Assembly (NCBI GenBank): GCA_031290175.1
Contig: JAITOC010000031.1
Span: 1 to 48,618, forward strand
DNA: 48,618 bases
Reading direction: 5' to 3'
DNA from: Coriobacteriales bacterium
Lineage (GTDB): Bacteria > Actinomycetota > Coriobacteriia > Coriobacteriales > UBA8131
Shown one piece after another: positions 38,226-48,133 of the stretch (its first letter is position 1; the number at the start of each line of letters is the position of its first letter). Made by a program: the position numbers and the translations under genes. The notes beneath the pieces were generated by a model. That model ran no database searches and had not been told where the DNA came from. It saw only the letters and a program-made list of their open reading frames with translations.

Positions 38226-40421
38226 ATGCCTAAAATTACTGAGACCTTTGAACTGTACGGAAAAGAATACACGCTCACAACAGGTGAAGTTGCCCGTCAG
38301 GCCACCGGTGCCGTCGTCGTCTCACAGGGGGATACGGTTGTGCTTGTCACAGCGGTTGTCTCCAAGGAGCGCAAGGATTACGACTTCTTTCCGTTGACCG
38401 TCGATTTTATCGAGCGCATGTATGCGGTGGGGAGGATTCCTGGCGGCTACCTCAAGCGCGAGTCACGGCCTTCTGACAAGGGCACGTTGACGGCTCGTAT
38501 GATAGACCGCCCCATACGCCCCGGCTTTGCCGACGGCTTCCGTAATGAAGTACATATCGTTGTTACGACACTTTCTGCCGACCAGATCAATCAACCCGAC
38601 GTCATATCCATCATGGGTGCGTCCACGGCTCTGCTCGTTGGCGGAGTGCCTTTTGATGGTCCCGCTGCCGGCGTACGCATCGGCCGCGATAAGGATACGG
38701 GTGAGTTCATCGTGAACCCAACCTTTGATGAGGAGGCAAACTCGGATCTCGAGCTTACCCTTGCAGGCACCGCTGAGTATATCTCGATGGTGGAGGCGGG
38801 TGCTGATGAGATCTCCGAGGAAGACATGCTGGCAGCCATGGCATTCGGACAGAAGGTCATAGGCGAGCTCTGTGCCATCCAGAGGCTCTTCGTGCAGCGA
38901 GTGAACCCGGAGCCCAAGGTCTATCCAATCGATGAGAGCAATCCCGAGATAGCCGAGCGCGTTGCTCCCTACTTCGACGCAATGAGCGCCGCTTTGCGCG
39001 ATGCAGACAAACAGGCAAGAATGGAGAAGGTTGCTGCTCTGAAAGAGGAGGTCAAGGCCACCTTTACAGAGGAGGAACGTGCATCCTGGGGCAAGGAGGT
39101 AGCGGCTCAACTCAAAGCCCTTGAGAAGAAGGCCATGCGCGAGATGGTGCTCACAACAGGTGAGCGCGTTGACGGTCGTGCCGTTGATGAGATTCGTCCC
39201 ATAACCATCGAGCCGAGCTTCCTGCCCCGCTCCCATGGCTCCGGTCTCTTCACGCGTGGTCAGACACAGGTGCTCTCGGTGTTGACACTCGGTATGCTCA
39301 ACGAGTGGCAGCGTCTCGACACCATCGACCCTGCCCCCGGCAAGCGTTACATCCATCACTATAACTTCCCACCTTATTGCACGGGTGAGGCTGGACGCAT
39401 GGGTGCGCCCAAGCGTCGTGAGATCGGTCACGGCTTCCTCGCCGAGCGTGCGCTTTACCCTGTTTTGCCGGATGAGAAGGAGTTTCCCTACACCATCCGC
39501 ATCGTCTCTGAGGTAACCGAGTCCAACGGTTCATCCTCCATGGCATCTGCCTGTGGTTCAACGCTGGCGCTCATGGATGCTGGTGTGCCCATCAAGCGAC
39601 CCGTCTCAGGTATCGCCATGGGTCTCATCAAAGAAGGCGACCGCACGGCTATCCTCTCGGATATCCAAGGTCTCGAAGACTTCCTTGGTGACATGGACTT
39701 CAAGGTCTGTGGAACCGAGAAGGGCATAACCGCCCTCCAGATGGACAACAAAGCAAAGGGTCTCACGATAGACATCCTCGCCCAGGCACTCACGCAGGCC
39801 AAAGTGGGTCGTTCCTTCATCCTCGGCAAGATCGTCGAGGCTATCTCAACGCCACGTGAGGAGCTCTCCCAGTATGCGCCACGCATCATCTCCATCCAGA
39901 TACCGGTCGATAAGATCAGGGACATCATCGGCACGGGCGGAAAGGTCATCCGTGGCCTCCAGGAGGAGACCGGCGCTACCATCGAAGTCACTGAGGACGG
40001 TACGGTCTACATCGCCTCAAAGGACACCGGCGGCGAAGAGGCAAAGCGCCGCATAGAGCTCATCATCAAGGTTCCTGAGATAGGGGAGGAGTACAACGGA
40101 ACGGTTGTCTCCGTGCAGAGTTTTGGTGCCTTTGTGCAGCTTCTGCCCGGTAAAGACGGTTTGCTGCACATCAGCAAAGTCGCCAATGGGCGTGTTGATA
40201 AGGTCGAGGACGTGCTCAATATCGGAGATACGGTGCGCGTGAAGATCACAGATATCGACGACAAGGGCAAGGTATCCCTTGATCGTCTCGATAAACCCGA
40301 TGCGCCCCCGAGCTCAGGCAATCGCTCAGGTGGCTATGACTCACGCTCGCGTGACGACCGCAACTCTGGGCGCTCGAATGATCGGAACTCCGATAATCGT
40401 CGTCCGCGCAGAAGGGACTGA
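38226..40421 (+). CDS. pnp: Polyribonucleotide nucleotidyltransferase (KH + S1)
   Basis: GGYLKRESRPSDKGTLTARMIDRPIRPGF, KH and S1 domains, Arg/Ser/Asp-rich tail. Confidence 0.97.
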   Translation: MPKITETFELYGKEYTLTTGEVARQATGAVVVSQGDTVVLVTAVVSKERKDYDFFPLTVDFIERMYAVGRIPGGYLKRESRPSDKGTLTARMIDRPIRPGFADGFRNEVHIVVTTLSADQINQPDVISIMGASTALLVGGVPFDGPAAGVRIGRDKDTGEFIVNPTFDEEANSDLELTLAGTAEYISMVEAGADEISEEDMLAAMAFGQKVIGELCAIQRLFVQRVNPEPKVYPIDESNPEIAERVAPYFDAMSAALRDADKQARMEKVAALKEEVKATFTEEERASWGKEVAAQLKALEKKAMREMVLTTGERVDGRAVDEIRPITIEPSFLPRSHGSGLFTRGQTQVLSVLTLGMLNEWQRLDTIDPAPGKRYIHHYNFPPYCTGEAGRMGAPKRREIGHGFLAERALYPVLPDEKEFPYTIRIVSEVTESNGSSSMASACGSTLALMDAGVPIKRPVSGIAMGLIKEGDRTAILSDIQGLEDFLGDMDFKVCGTEKGITALQMDNKAKGLTIDILAQALTQAKVGRSFILGKIVEAISTPREELSQYAPRIISIQIPVDKIRDIIGTGGKVIRGLQEETGATIEVTEDGTVYIASKDTGGEEAKRRIELIIKVPEIGEEYNGTVVSVQSFGAFVQLLPGKDGLLHISKVANGRVDKVEDVLNIGDTVRVKITDIDDKGKVSLDRLDKPDAPPSSGNRSGGYDSRSRDDRNSGRSNDRNSDNRRPRRRD

Positions 40422-40436
40422 GCCGAGGGAGGCTCC

Positions 40437-40499
40437 GGTTTATCTCCGTCGTTCTGCGCTCAGTGTGCAGCAGGGAGGCGCAGAACGACGCGGTAAACC
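40437..40499. repeat. Large interrupted inverted repeat downstream of pnp
   Basis: GGTTTA-tctc-CGTCGTTCTGCGC ... GCGCAGAACGACG-cgg-TAAACC, 18-nt loop. Confidence 0.8.
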
Positions 40500-40650
40500 A
40501 GCAGGTCTGGAATACATGACTTAGTTCAGCCGTGCGTGCAGGCCGACTTAAAATGAATGGTTCGATGACAGTTTATCTCTCTCGTATCTGTTTGCTTGCG
40601 CATTGGGTAGAATGTGTGTATTGAAAGGCTCAACGAACAAAGGAGTTATC

Positions 40651-41142
40651 ATGAGCGATCCCAACACGCCTGAATCGGGAGCACCGGGCTCTTTTCCTGC
40701 GCCACCAAGCTACGAAGCACCTCCCGCCCAGCCGACCCCAACCTATGAAGTCCCTGGCACGCAGGCTGCTCCCAACTATGGCTACCAGAGCGGGCAGCCT
40801 GGCGCTGATTATGGTCAGCAGTACGGTCAGCAATATGCTCAGCCGCAGTATCAGCAGCCGGTACCCGTTCGCGAGCCGGGATTCGGGAGTGCGGAAAAGC
40901 TGTATTGGAAAGCTGCCCTCATGGCTATCTTTCTTGGCACCTGGGGCGTTCACAAGTTCTATCTTGGCTACAAAACAGAAGGTATTATCATGCTGGTCAT
41001 TGGAACAGTCGGCATACTCTGCGCTGGTCTTGGACCTCTCGTGATGCTCATAATCTCCTGGATTGAAGCCGCCACCTACCTCGGTCATAATCAAGAGGAC
41101 TTCAACGCGAAGTACGTTGTTGGCAAGAAAGCCTGGTTCTAA
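40651..41142 (+). CDS. TM2 domain protein with Pro/Gln/Tyr-rich N-terminus
   Basis: AALMAIFLGTWGVHKFYLGYKTEGIIMLVIG; N-terminal YGQQYGQQYAQPQYQQP. Confidence 0.88.
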   Translation: MSDPNTPESGAPGSFPAPPSYEAPPAQPTPTYEVPGTQAAPNYGYQSGQPGADYGQQYGQQYAQPQYQQPVPVREPGFGSAEKLYWKAALMAIFLGTWGVHKFYLGYKTEGIIMLVIGTVGILCAGLGPLVMLIISWIEAATYLGHNQEDFNAKYVVGKKAWF

Positions 41143-41145
41143 CCA

Positions 41146-42408
41146 GTGTTTTACGCAAAAACGGTTCTCAAAAACGGCATAACTGTCATCACTGAGCGTA
41201 TGGATGCCGTGCGCTCAGTCTCTTTGGGTTTGTGGTTCAGAGTAGGCTCGCGCGATGAGAACTCGGATCAACTCGGTCTCTCGCACTTCATGGAACACAT
41301 GATGTTCAAGGGAACCAAGAAGCGCGATGCGCTGGCGCTCTCTCAGGATTTCGAGAGCCTGGGTGCCGAGCAGAACGCCTTTACCTCCAAGGAATACACC
41401 TGCTACTACGCACGCGTCATAGATGAGCATCTCCCCGAGGTCTTTGAGCTGCTCGCTGACATGGTGACCTCTTCAGTTTACGCCCCTGAGTCCATCGAGT
41501 CTGAACGAGAGGTCGTTATCGAGGAGATAGCCCGCTCGGAGGACAATCCGGAAGACTATATCTTCGAGGTATTCACCAAGGCGATCTTCCCTGAAGATCA
41601 ACTGGGACTGCCTGTCATTGGCACGCGCGAACTTGTCGGTTCCTACGTCCAGGATGATTGCCGTGCTTATCATGCACGGCATTATCATGCGGGCAACTGT
41701 GTTGTTGTTGCGAGTGGCTCGGTCGATCACGCGCAGATCGTTGCGCTTTGCGAGCGTTCTCTCTCTGACATGCCCCAAGGGGTATGCAATCCGCGCCCAA
41801 CCGTCGCCTACGCCCCCCGCCCTCGTTTCAGCTTTCTCAAAAAAGAAACCGAGCAGGCACATCTTATCTATGGGATGCCGGGGATACCCTTGGGCGACGA
41901 CGATCGTTTTGCCTCGTCCATCCTTGACACAGCTCTTGGCGGCGGCATGTCCTCGCGCCTGTTCCAGGAGATACGCGAGAAGCGTGGCCTGGCCTATGCG
42001 GTCTTTTCAACCACCATGCCTTACGTGGGAGCAAGCCAATTTGGTGTATATGTAGGCACGCGACCTTCGAATATCGAGGAGGCCGTGGAGATAATCCAGC
42101 GGGAACTGGCAAAGCTGCTTGCAGGTGGGCTTGACTCAGATGAGCTTGAGCGTATGCGTGAATACATAGTTGGGCATGTCGTGCTTTCCAGCGAGTCCAC
42201 CTCATCCCGTATGCTACGGCTCGGTAAAAATGCAATCGCTGACCTTGAGATACTCTCGCTTGACGAGACCATTGAGCGCTATCGCGCCGTTAAACTCGCT
42301 GATGTACAGAGGGTTGCCGAGCGCGTGTTGGCTCAAGAGCCCTCGCTTGCCATAATCAGCCCGCGCGAAAGTGAAGAGCTACAGGGGAGGTTTGACTTCC
42401 TCCGATGA
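41146..42408 (+). CDS. M16 family (insulinase-like) zinc peptidase
   Basis: GLSHFMEHMMFKGTKKRDA (HxxEH), GGGMSSRLFQEIREKRGLAYAVFS. Confidence 0.93.
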   Translation: MFYAKTVLKNGITVITERMDAVRSVSLGLWFRVGSRDENSDQLGLSHFMEHMMFKGTKKRDALALSQDFESLGAEQNAFTSKEYTCYYARVIDEHLPEVFELLADMVTSSVYAPESIESEREVVIEEIARSEDNPEDYIFEVFTKAIFPEDQLGLPVIGTRELVGSYVQDDCRAYHARHYHAGNCVVVASGSVDHAQIVALCERSLSDMPQGVCNPRPTVAYAPRPRFSFLKKETEQAHLIYGMPGIPLGDDDRFASSILDTALGGGMSSRLFQEIREKRGLAYAVFSTTMPYVGASQFGVYVGTRPSNIEEAVEIIQRELAKLLAGGLDSDELERMREYIVGHVVLSSESTSSRMLRLGKNAIADLEILSLDETIERYRAVKLADVQRVAERVLAQEPSLAIISPRESEELQGRFDFLR

Positions 42409-43226
42409 TCAAAGTGTTCGTGAACGGATTCAAGGGGCGTATGGGTTCCGGGATTGTTGAGGCTGTGAGCGCCGATTCAGACTTTGTGGTCGTCGGCGGC
42501 TATGATCCCAAAGCAGCAGAGGGAACCCCGGTGCTTGTTTCTGTGGGCGTTACACCCGCTCCAGCGGTCGCGGCACCCGTATTCAGAGATCTCGCCGAGG
42601 GTCTGGAAGCAACCAAACCTGACGTCATGGTGGACTTCACACATCCCAGTGCGGTGGCAGAGAACATCGAGATCGCCCTCCGTCACAACATCCATTGCGT
42701 TGTGGGCACAACCGGGCTCGCCCCCGATGACCTCACTGCTTTGTATGAGAGGGTACCGACAAGCGCAAACCTCTTCTACGCACCCAACTTCACGATGGGT
42801 GCCGTTCTCATGATGGCCTGTGCCCAAAAGGTCGCACGCTATTTTGCGGATGCGGAGATTATCGAGTTCCACCACAACGGCAAGGCCGACGCCCCGAGCG
42901 GAACAGCCATCAACACGGCGCTGGCGATAGCCTCTGTGCGTGAGCAGGCAGGTATACGCACAACGGCTCCTGGCAAGGAGACGGAACTTCCAGGCAAGGA
43001 GGGGGCGCGCGGCACTTCGGTGCAGGGTGTTTTGGTGCACTCCGTCCGCTCGGATGGTTTTGTCGCACATCAGGAGGTCATTTTTGGATCCGCGGGAGAA
43101 ACACTGACCATCAGGCATGATTCGATAAGCCGCTCAGCCTATATGCCCGGCATTCTGCTCGCAATCCGCTCTGTTCCCACGCGCAGAGGGCTTATAATCG
43201 GCCTTGACAAACTACTTGACCTCTAA
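42405..43226 (+). CDS. dapB: 4-hydroxy-tetrahydrodipicolinate reductase
   Basis: VNGFKGRMGSGIVEAV, FHHNGKADAPSGTAI; ATGA overlap with M16 gene. Confidence 0.95.
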   Translation: MIKVFVNGFKGRMGSGIVEAVSADSDFVVVGGYDPKAAEGTPVLVSVGVTPAPAVAAPVFRDLAEGLEATKPDVMVDFTHPSAVAENIEIALRHNIHCVVGTTGLAPDDLTALYERVPTSANLFYAPNFTMGAVLMMACAQKVARYFADAEIIEFHHNGKADAPSGTAINTALAIASVREQAGIRTTAPGKETELPGKEGARGTSVQGVLVHSVRSDGFVAHQEVIFGSAGETLTIRHDSISRSAYMPGILLAIRSVPTRRGLIIGLDKLLDL

Positions 43227-43257
43227 AGAAATAAAAATCAAGGAGGAATGTACTCGC

Positions 43258-44154
43258 ATGACCAAGACACCGGCGTTCGGACGACTCATCCCGGCGATGA
43301 TCACTCCCTTCAAGCCCGACCTCGACCTCGACCTCGCGCGCGCGCAGCAACTTGCTGTACGTCTCGTTGAGGGAGGAGCCGATGCCCTTGTCGTTAATGG
43401 AACAACAGGGGAGTCTCCAACCGTCTTCTATCCCCAGAAGATAGATCTGTTCAAGGCCGCCATCGAGGCAGTGGGGGAGAAGGTGCCCCTTATCGCCAAT
43501 GTGGGGGATAACTGCACTGCTGACTCGATAGACTTTGCGTGCGAAGTCGCCGAGTTGGGGATTGATGGGATCATGCTCGTCGTCCCGTATTACAACAAGC
43601 CTCCCCAGGAGGGTCTGTATCGGCACTTCAAGAGTATTGCGCAGGCAGTTGAGGTACCGGTCATCCTCTATAACATCCCCGGACGCTGTGTCATCAACAT
43701 GGAAGTCGAGACCACCCTGCGTCTTGCGCACGAGGTTGAGAATATCGTTGCCATAAAGGAGGCGAGCGGAAACTTCGAGCAGATTAAGGCCATCATAGAC
43801 GGTGCGCCTGAAGGCTTTGCCGTCTATTCCGGTGATGACGAGGCAACCCTGCCCATCATGGAGCTGGGCGGCTGGGGAGTCATCTCGACTATTGCGAACG
43901 TAGCCCCTGCGCGTATGAAAGAGATCATCACCGCCATGGTGCAGGGCGATCACACAAAGGCACTGGCGGCGCACTTGAAATTGCAGCCGCTGATGAAAGA
44001 ATTATTCATAGCAGCGAACCCCATCATGGTGAAGGAAGCGATGAAGCTTCTCGCCTTTGACTGCGGTGGAGTCCGCCTGCCACTCGTTGACGCAACTGCT
44101 GAGCAGAGCGCCGGATTGGCAGAAGTCATGCGCGCTGTAGGCGTGCTCGAATGA
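43258..44154 (+). CDS. dapA: 4-hydroxy-tetrahydrodipicolinate synthase
   Basis: GRLIPAMITPFKPDLDLDL, VNGTTGESPT, YNIPGRCVINM; SD AAGGAGG. Confidence 0.95.
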   Translation: MTKTPAFGRLIPAMITPFKPDLDLDLARAQQLAVRLVEGGADALVVNGTTGESPTVFYPQKIDLFKAAIEAVGEKVPLIANVGDNCTADSIDFACEVAELGIDGIMLVVPYYNKPPQEGLYRHFKSIAQAVEVPVILYNIPGRCVINMEVETTLRLAHEVENIVAIKEASGNFEQIKAIIDGAPEGFAVYSGDDEATLPIMELGGWGVISTIANVAPARMKEIITAMVQGDHTKALAAHLKLQPLMKELFIAANPIMVKEAMKLLAFDCGGVRLPLVDATAEQSAGLAEVMRAVGVLE

Positions 44155-44161
44155 GGGAAAC

Positions 44162-45970
44162 GTGAGTGAAAAAACTTTAACGCAACAAGCAAGACAAGAA
44201 CCAAGGCAACAGAGCAACAACCAGGGAAAACAGAATAACCAGCGGAACTTCAGGCGCGATTCAGGGCGGAGGCGCAAGCCCCAGGCTCAGCAGGGCAATG
44301 CGCCAAAGAACAGCCCTCAGGTAAAGATTATCCCTCTTGGAGGCCTTGACGGTATCGGCAAGAACATGACCGTCTTTGAGTACGGCAATGACATGATTGT
44401 CGTGGATGCCGGGCTCATGTTCCCTGACGACGACCATCCGGGTGTAGACCTTATCCTGCCGGATTACACCTATATTCTTGAGAATGCCGAGCGCCTGCGT
44501 GGCATCGTCATAACTCACGGACACGAGGATCATACGGGAGCCTTACCCTATCTCTTGAAGGATTTGGCGCTCACCAGCGTACCTATCTTTGGCAGCAAGC
44601 TGACGCTGGGCTTTATCGAGGGCAAGTTTGCCGAGCACCGCATCAGCAATGCCAAATTCCGCGAGGTTTCTGCTGGGCAGCATGTGCCCATAGGAGCCTT
44701 CACCTGCGCTTTCTTTGCCGTTAACCACTCGATTCCGGCATCCATGGGGCTCTTTATCCAGACCCCCGCCGGAAACGTCCTGCATACGGGTGACTTCAAG
44801 CTCGATCAGACACCCATCGATGGAGTCTATACGGATTTTGCCTCGATTACCCGTTTTGCCCAAACGGGCGTGGATCTCATGCTCTCCGACTCCACGAATG
44901 CCATCAATACGAGCTTCACGAAATCTGAAGCCGAGGTAGGAAAAGAGCTGCGCCGCATCATCGCAGGCGCAAAGCAGCGGGTCATTGTCGCTGCCTTCTC
45001 CAGTCATATCCATCGCATCCAACAGGTATGCGATGCGGCATCGGCGGCTGGACGCAAGGTTGCGGTCACCGGACGTTCCATGCTCACGAACACGAAGATT
45101 GCACGTGAGCTCGGCTACCTCAACGTTGATGAACGGAATATCGTAGACGCCTATGGAGCCAACAATATCCCACCTGAAAAAGTTGTTATCCTCTGCACAG
45201 GGAGCCAGGGCGAGCCTCTCTCCGCCCTCGCACGCATGGCAAACGGGGAGCACCGCACGGTTGCCATTGAAGAGGGTGACGTCGTCATCATCTCCGCCAC
45301 GCCGGTGCCCGGCAACGAGAAGGCTGTTACACGTGTGATAAACGCACTTGCGAAGATCGGCGCGGATATCTACGACAAGAAGCGGGCGCTTGTGCACGTG
45401 TCGGGTCACGCAAGCGCAGAGGAGCTGAAACTCGTGCTCGCCATGGCACATCCCAAAAACTTCGTGCCCGTGCACGGCGAGACCATGCACCTCAAAGCCC
45501 ACGCACAACTAGCGCATGATGTGGGTGTCCCCAAAAAGAACATCTTTATCATGGAGAACGGCGATACGCTCCTGCTCAACGAGAGCGGCGTGGTAAAAGG
45601 CGAGCCCGTTGAGAACGGCGTTGTCTATGTCGATGGGCTTTCAGTGGGAGACGTGTCGGCGGTTGTGCTTAAGGATCGCCAGACGCTTTCATCCGACGGG
45701 ATCGTTACCGTGGTCTGCATGATTCGCAACAAGGACTCTTCGGCTGTTGGAAAACCCGAGGTCATCATGCGTGGCGTGAGTGGGGGAGACGACCCTGCTC
45801 TGATTGCCGATGTTATCGCTGCCGCCGAGGCAACGGTATCTAAGGCCGCTCACGAACACCGCTCCAACCCCAACCGCCTGAAACGAGCCCTGCGCGAGTC
45901 CATCGCAAGCCTCATCTGGGAGCGCTGCCGTCGTCGCCCCATGGTAATCCCGCTCATAATGGATGTGTGA
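44162..45970 (+). CDS. rnj: Ribonuclease J
   Basis: KIIPLGGLDGIGKNMTVFEYGNDMIVVDAGLMFP, THGHEDHTGALPYLL, Q/N-rich N-terminus; GTG start. Confidence 0.94.
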   Translation: MSEKTLTQQARQEPRQQSNNQGKQNNQRNFRRDSGRRRKPQAQQGNAPKNSPQVKIIPLGGLDGIGKNMTVFEYGNDMIVVDAGLMFPDDDHPGVDLILPDYTYILENAERLRGIVITHGHEDHTGALPYLLKDLALTSVPIFGSKLTLGFIEGKFAEHRISNAKFREVSAGQHVPIGAFTCAFFAVNHSIPASMGLFIQTPAGNVLHTGDFKLDQTPIDGVYTDFASITRFAQTGVDLMLSDSTNAINTSFTKSEAEVGKELRRIIAGAKQRVIVAAFSSHIHRIQQVCDAASAAGRKVAVTGRSMLTNTKIARELGYLNVDERNIVDAYGANNIPPEKVVILCTGSQGEPLSALARMANGEHRTVAIEEGDVVIISATPVPGNEKAVTRVINALAKIGADIYDKKRALVHVSGHASAEELKLVLAMAHPKNFVPVHGETMHLKAHAQLAHDVGVPKKNIFIMENGDTLLLNESGVVKGEPVENGVVYVDGLSVGDVSAVVLKDRQTLSSDGIVTVVCMIRNKDSSAVGKPEVIMRGVSGGDDPALIADVIAAAEATVSKAAHEHRSNPNRLKRALRESIASLIWERCRRRPMVIPLIMDV

Positions 45971-45972
45971 TC

Positions 45973-47949
45973 TCAGAACACCAGGTCTCTGACGGCGAGG
46001 TAGCCGTCTGTGGTGGCGTTCATGATGCGGCCGGGTTTATTGGCATCGCCGATGGCGATGGCGTTTGGCATCTGAGCCTTGACCCCCTCGACAAATGTCG
46101 TGTCGGGGCGGGTGCCAAGGGAGATGACAAAGGCATCGAAGGCGTCCGATACCGCGCTGCCGCCGTCCTTCTCAAACGTGGCAACGCTGCCCTCTATCCC
46201 CAGCAACTTGTGCGAGGGGAAGAACTGCACGTTATGCGCTCCGAGCTTGGGCATGATGTCCATCATGTTCTGGAAGTAGACACCCGGGCCTATCTCAGAG
46301 ACCATCTCGTAGAGCGAGAGATCGCAGCCTGCTTCTGCGAGAAGCTCCGTGGTCTCTATGCCGGTCATGCCGGAGCCGACGACGGCTACCTTCCTGCCCG
46401 CGAGGTCAACGAGGCCCGTGAGCACTGCGGGGGGCAGATGCACGTTGTCCTGCTCGAGCCCGGGGATGGCGCGGGGCAAGATGGGCTCACTGCCGCTTGC
46501 AACGATGACGGCGTCGGCACCGAGAGCCGCTACCTGCTCAACGGTGGCTGTCGTATTGAGCCAAAGATCGATACCATAAGCGGCGATGCGGTCTGTGTAA
46601 TACTCCATGACCCAGTCTATCTTGGCTTTCCCTGGGGGCTTGTTGGCATAGTTGAGCTGTCCGCCTATCTGGCTTGCCTTCTCGAAGAGTATGACCGAGC
46701 AGCCGCGTTCAGCCGCCGTTACCGCCGCTTCAAGCCCAGCCGGGCCAGCACCGATGACGACGACCGTTTTGCCGGCACCATCCCGGGGGAGGGCAAGCAG
46801 TTCTCGCCCAGTGCGTGGGTTGATGGCGCAGGCGGCGGGCTCGTTGGTCAAGTCGGCGGCTACCAAGGTCTCCATGCAGGCGAGGCAGGAGATACAGCGC
46901 CTGATGGAGCTGGCGGCACCGGTGCCAGCGCGATCCGAAGCCTTGGCAGACCACTGCGGGTCGGCAAAATGGGCACGTGCGGAGCCGACGAAGTCGAGTT
47001 TTCCCTCATCCAACAGCTGCTCGACATATGCGGGATTGCGGTAGACCGCCACACCGATGACTGGCACATCCACGACCTCCTTGACGCGCGCAGCGAGATG
47101 GGTCTTCCAACCCTCATCATAGGGGAAGGGCTCCCACGCCGCGTTCATCGTCTCATAGATGCCGCTGCTGATGTCGAGCGCGTCTGCGCCCGCTGCCGCG
47201 ATCTCCTGGGCGATACGGATCCCCTCATCAAGCGTGATACCCTGCTCGGGCTTTCCGGCAAGCGCAAGGTACTCGTCGGCAGAGGTACGCACGAGAATGG
47301 GGAAGTCCGCGCCGCAGGCAGCTCGGACGGCGTCGATAATCTCTCGCACAATGCGAGCGCGCCCCTTTGTATCCCCGCCATACTCGTCGTCACGCGCATT
47401 GGAGTACGGGCTCAGGAAGCTGTTCAGGAGATAGCCGTGGGCGGCATGGAGCTCCACCGCGTCGAAACCAGCCGTCTTGACCCTGTGGGCAGCCGCCGCA
47501 AAGGAGGCGATAAGCTCGGCTATCTCCGCCTTGCTCATGGCATGGACCGCCTGCTGCGTCATCGCATCGACGAGAGCGCTTGGCGCTGGCATGGAGTCAA
47601 CGCCGTTGAGGGCGGTGAAGCCCTGGCGTCCGGGGTGGTAGATCTGTGCCGCTATCTTTGCGCCGTTGGCATGGACGCTCTCAGCAAGGCGCGTGAGACC
47701 GGGGATCTTGTCATCGTCACAGACGGCAACCTGATGCAGGTTGCCACGGCCATTCTTCCAATCGATGATTATGCATTCCGTGATGATGAGTCCAACGCCA
47801 CCGCGCGCGCGCTCGGTGTAGAATGCGATGGCAGCATCGGTGACGCTGCCGTCCGTTGCCCCCAGTGCGTTGCCCATCGCCGTCATGACGATACGGTTTG
47901 GCACCGTAAGTGTGCCGATCCGCCCTGCAGAAAAGAGCTGCTCGCTCAT
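45973..47949 (-). CDS. NADH:flavin oxidoreductase (Old Yellow Enzyme; FadH/BaiH-like) with Fe-S motif and FAD/NAD domain
   Basis: OYE barrel VPNRIVMTAMGNALG, CISCLACMETLVAADLTNEPAACAINP, dinucleotide motif VVVIGAGPAGLEAAVTAAERGCSVILFEK; ATG 47949. Confidence 0.93.
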   Translation of the reverse strand: MSEQLFSAGRIGTLTVPNRIVMTAMGNALGATDGSVTDAAIAFYTERARGGVGLIITECIIIDWKNGRGNLHQVAVCDDDKIPGLTRLAESVHANGAKIAAQIYHPGRQGFTALNGVDSMPAPSALVDAMTQQAVHAMSKAEIAELIASFAAAAHRVKTAGFDAVELHAAHGYLLNSFLSPYSNARDDEYGGDTKGRARIVREIIDAVRAACGADFPILVRTSADEYLALAGKPEQGITLDEGIRIAQEIAAAGADALDISSGIYETMNAAWEPFPYDEGWKTHLAARVKEVVDVPVIGVAVYRNPAYVEQLLDEGKLDFVGSARAHFADPQWSAKASDRAGTGAASSIRRCISCLACMETLVAADLTNEPAACAINPRTGRELLALPRDGAGKTVVVIGAGPAGLEAAVTAAERGCSVILFEKASQIGGQLNYANKPPGKAKIDWVMEYYTDRIAAYGIDLWLNTTATVEQVAALGADAVIVASGSEPILPRAIPGLEQDNVHLPPAVLTGLVDLAGRKVAVVGSGMTGIETTELLAEAGCDLSLYEMVSEIGPGVYFQNMMDIMPKLGAHNVQFFPSHKLLGIEGSVATFEKDGGSAVSDAFDAFVISLGTRPDTTFVEGVKAQMPNAIAIGDANKPGRIMNATTDGYLAVRDLVF

Positions 47950-48133
47950 AGCGTTCTCCTGACTGGTTTTCAATTGGTCTTTTCGGTAGCGCTGGTACTT
48001 TCCTGACTCGCTGTCCCGTATAATTATAGGTGTACAACGATTCTTTGCTATCAGTCTACAGGTACTAACGATAAAGGATATCCGTGTACCGGGATTAGGC
48101 TCCAGGCAGCGAAAGTGGACAAAAAGGACAAGG

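Noticed and set aside
44543-45508. 321-codon minus-strand ORF
   Set aside because: Antisense to rnj; shadow frame.
45967-48006. 679-codon plus-strand ORF covering the whole OYE gene
   Set aside because: Antisense to a gene with clear OYE, Fe-S and FAD motifs; translation shows no recognisable domain, consistent with codon-bias shadow frames.
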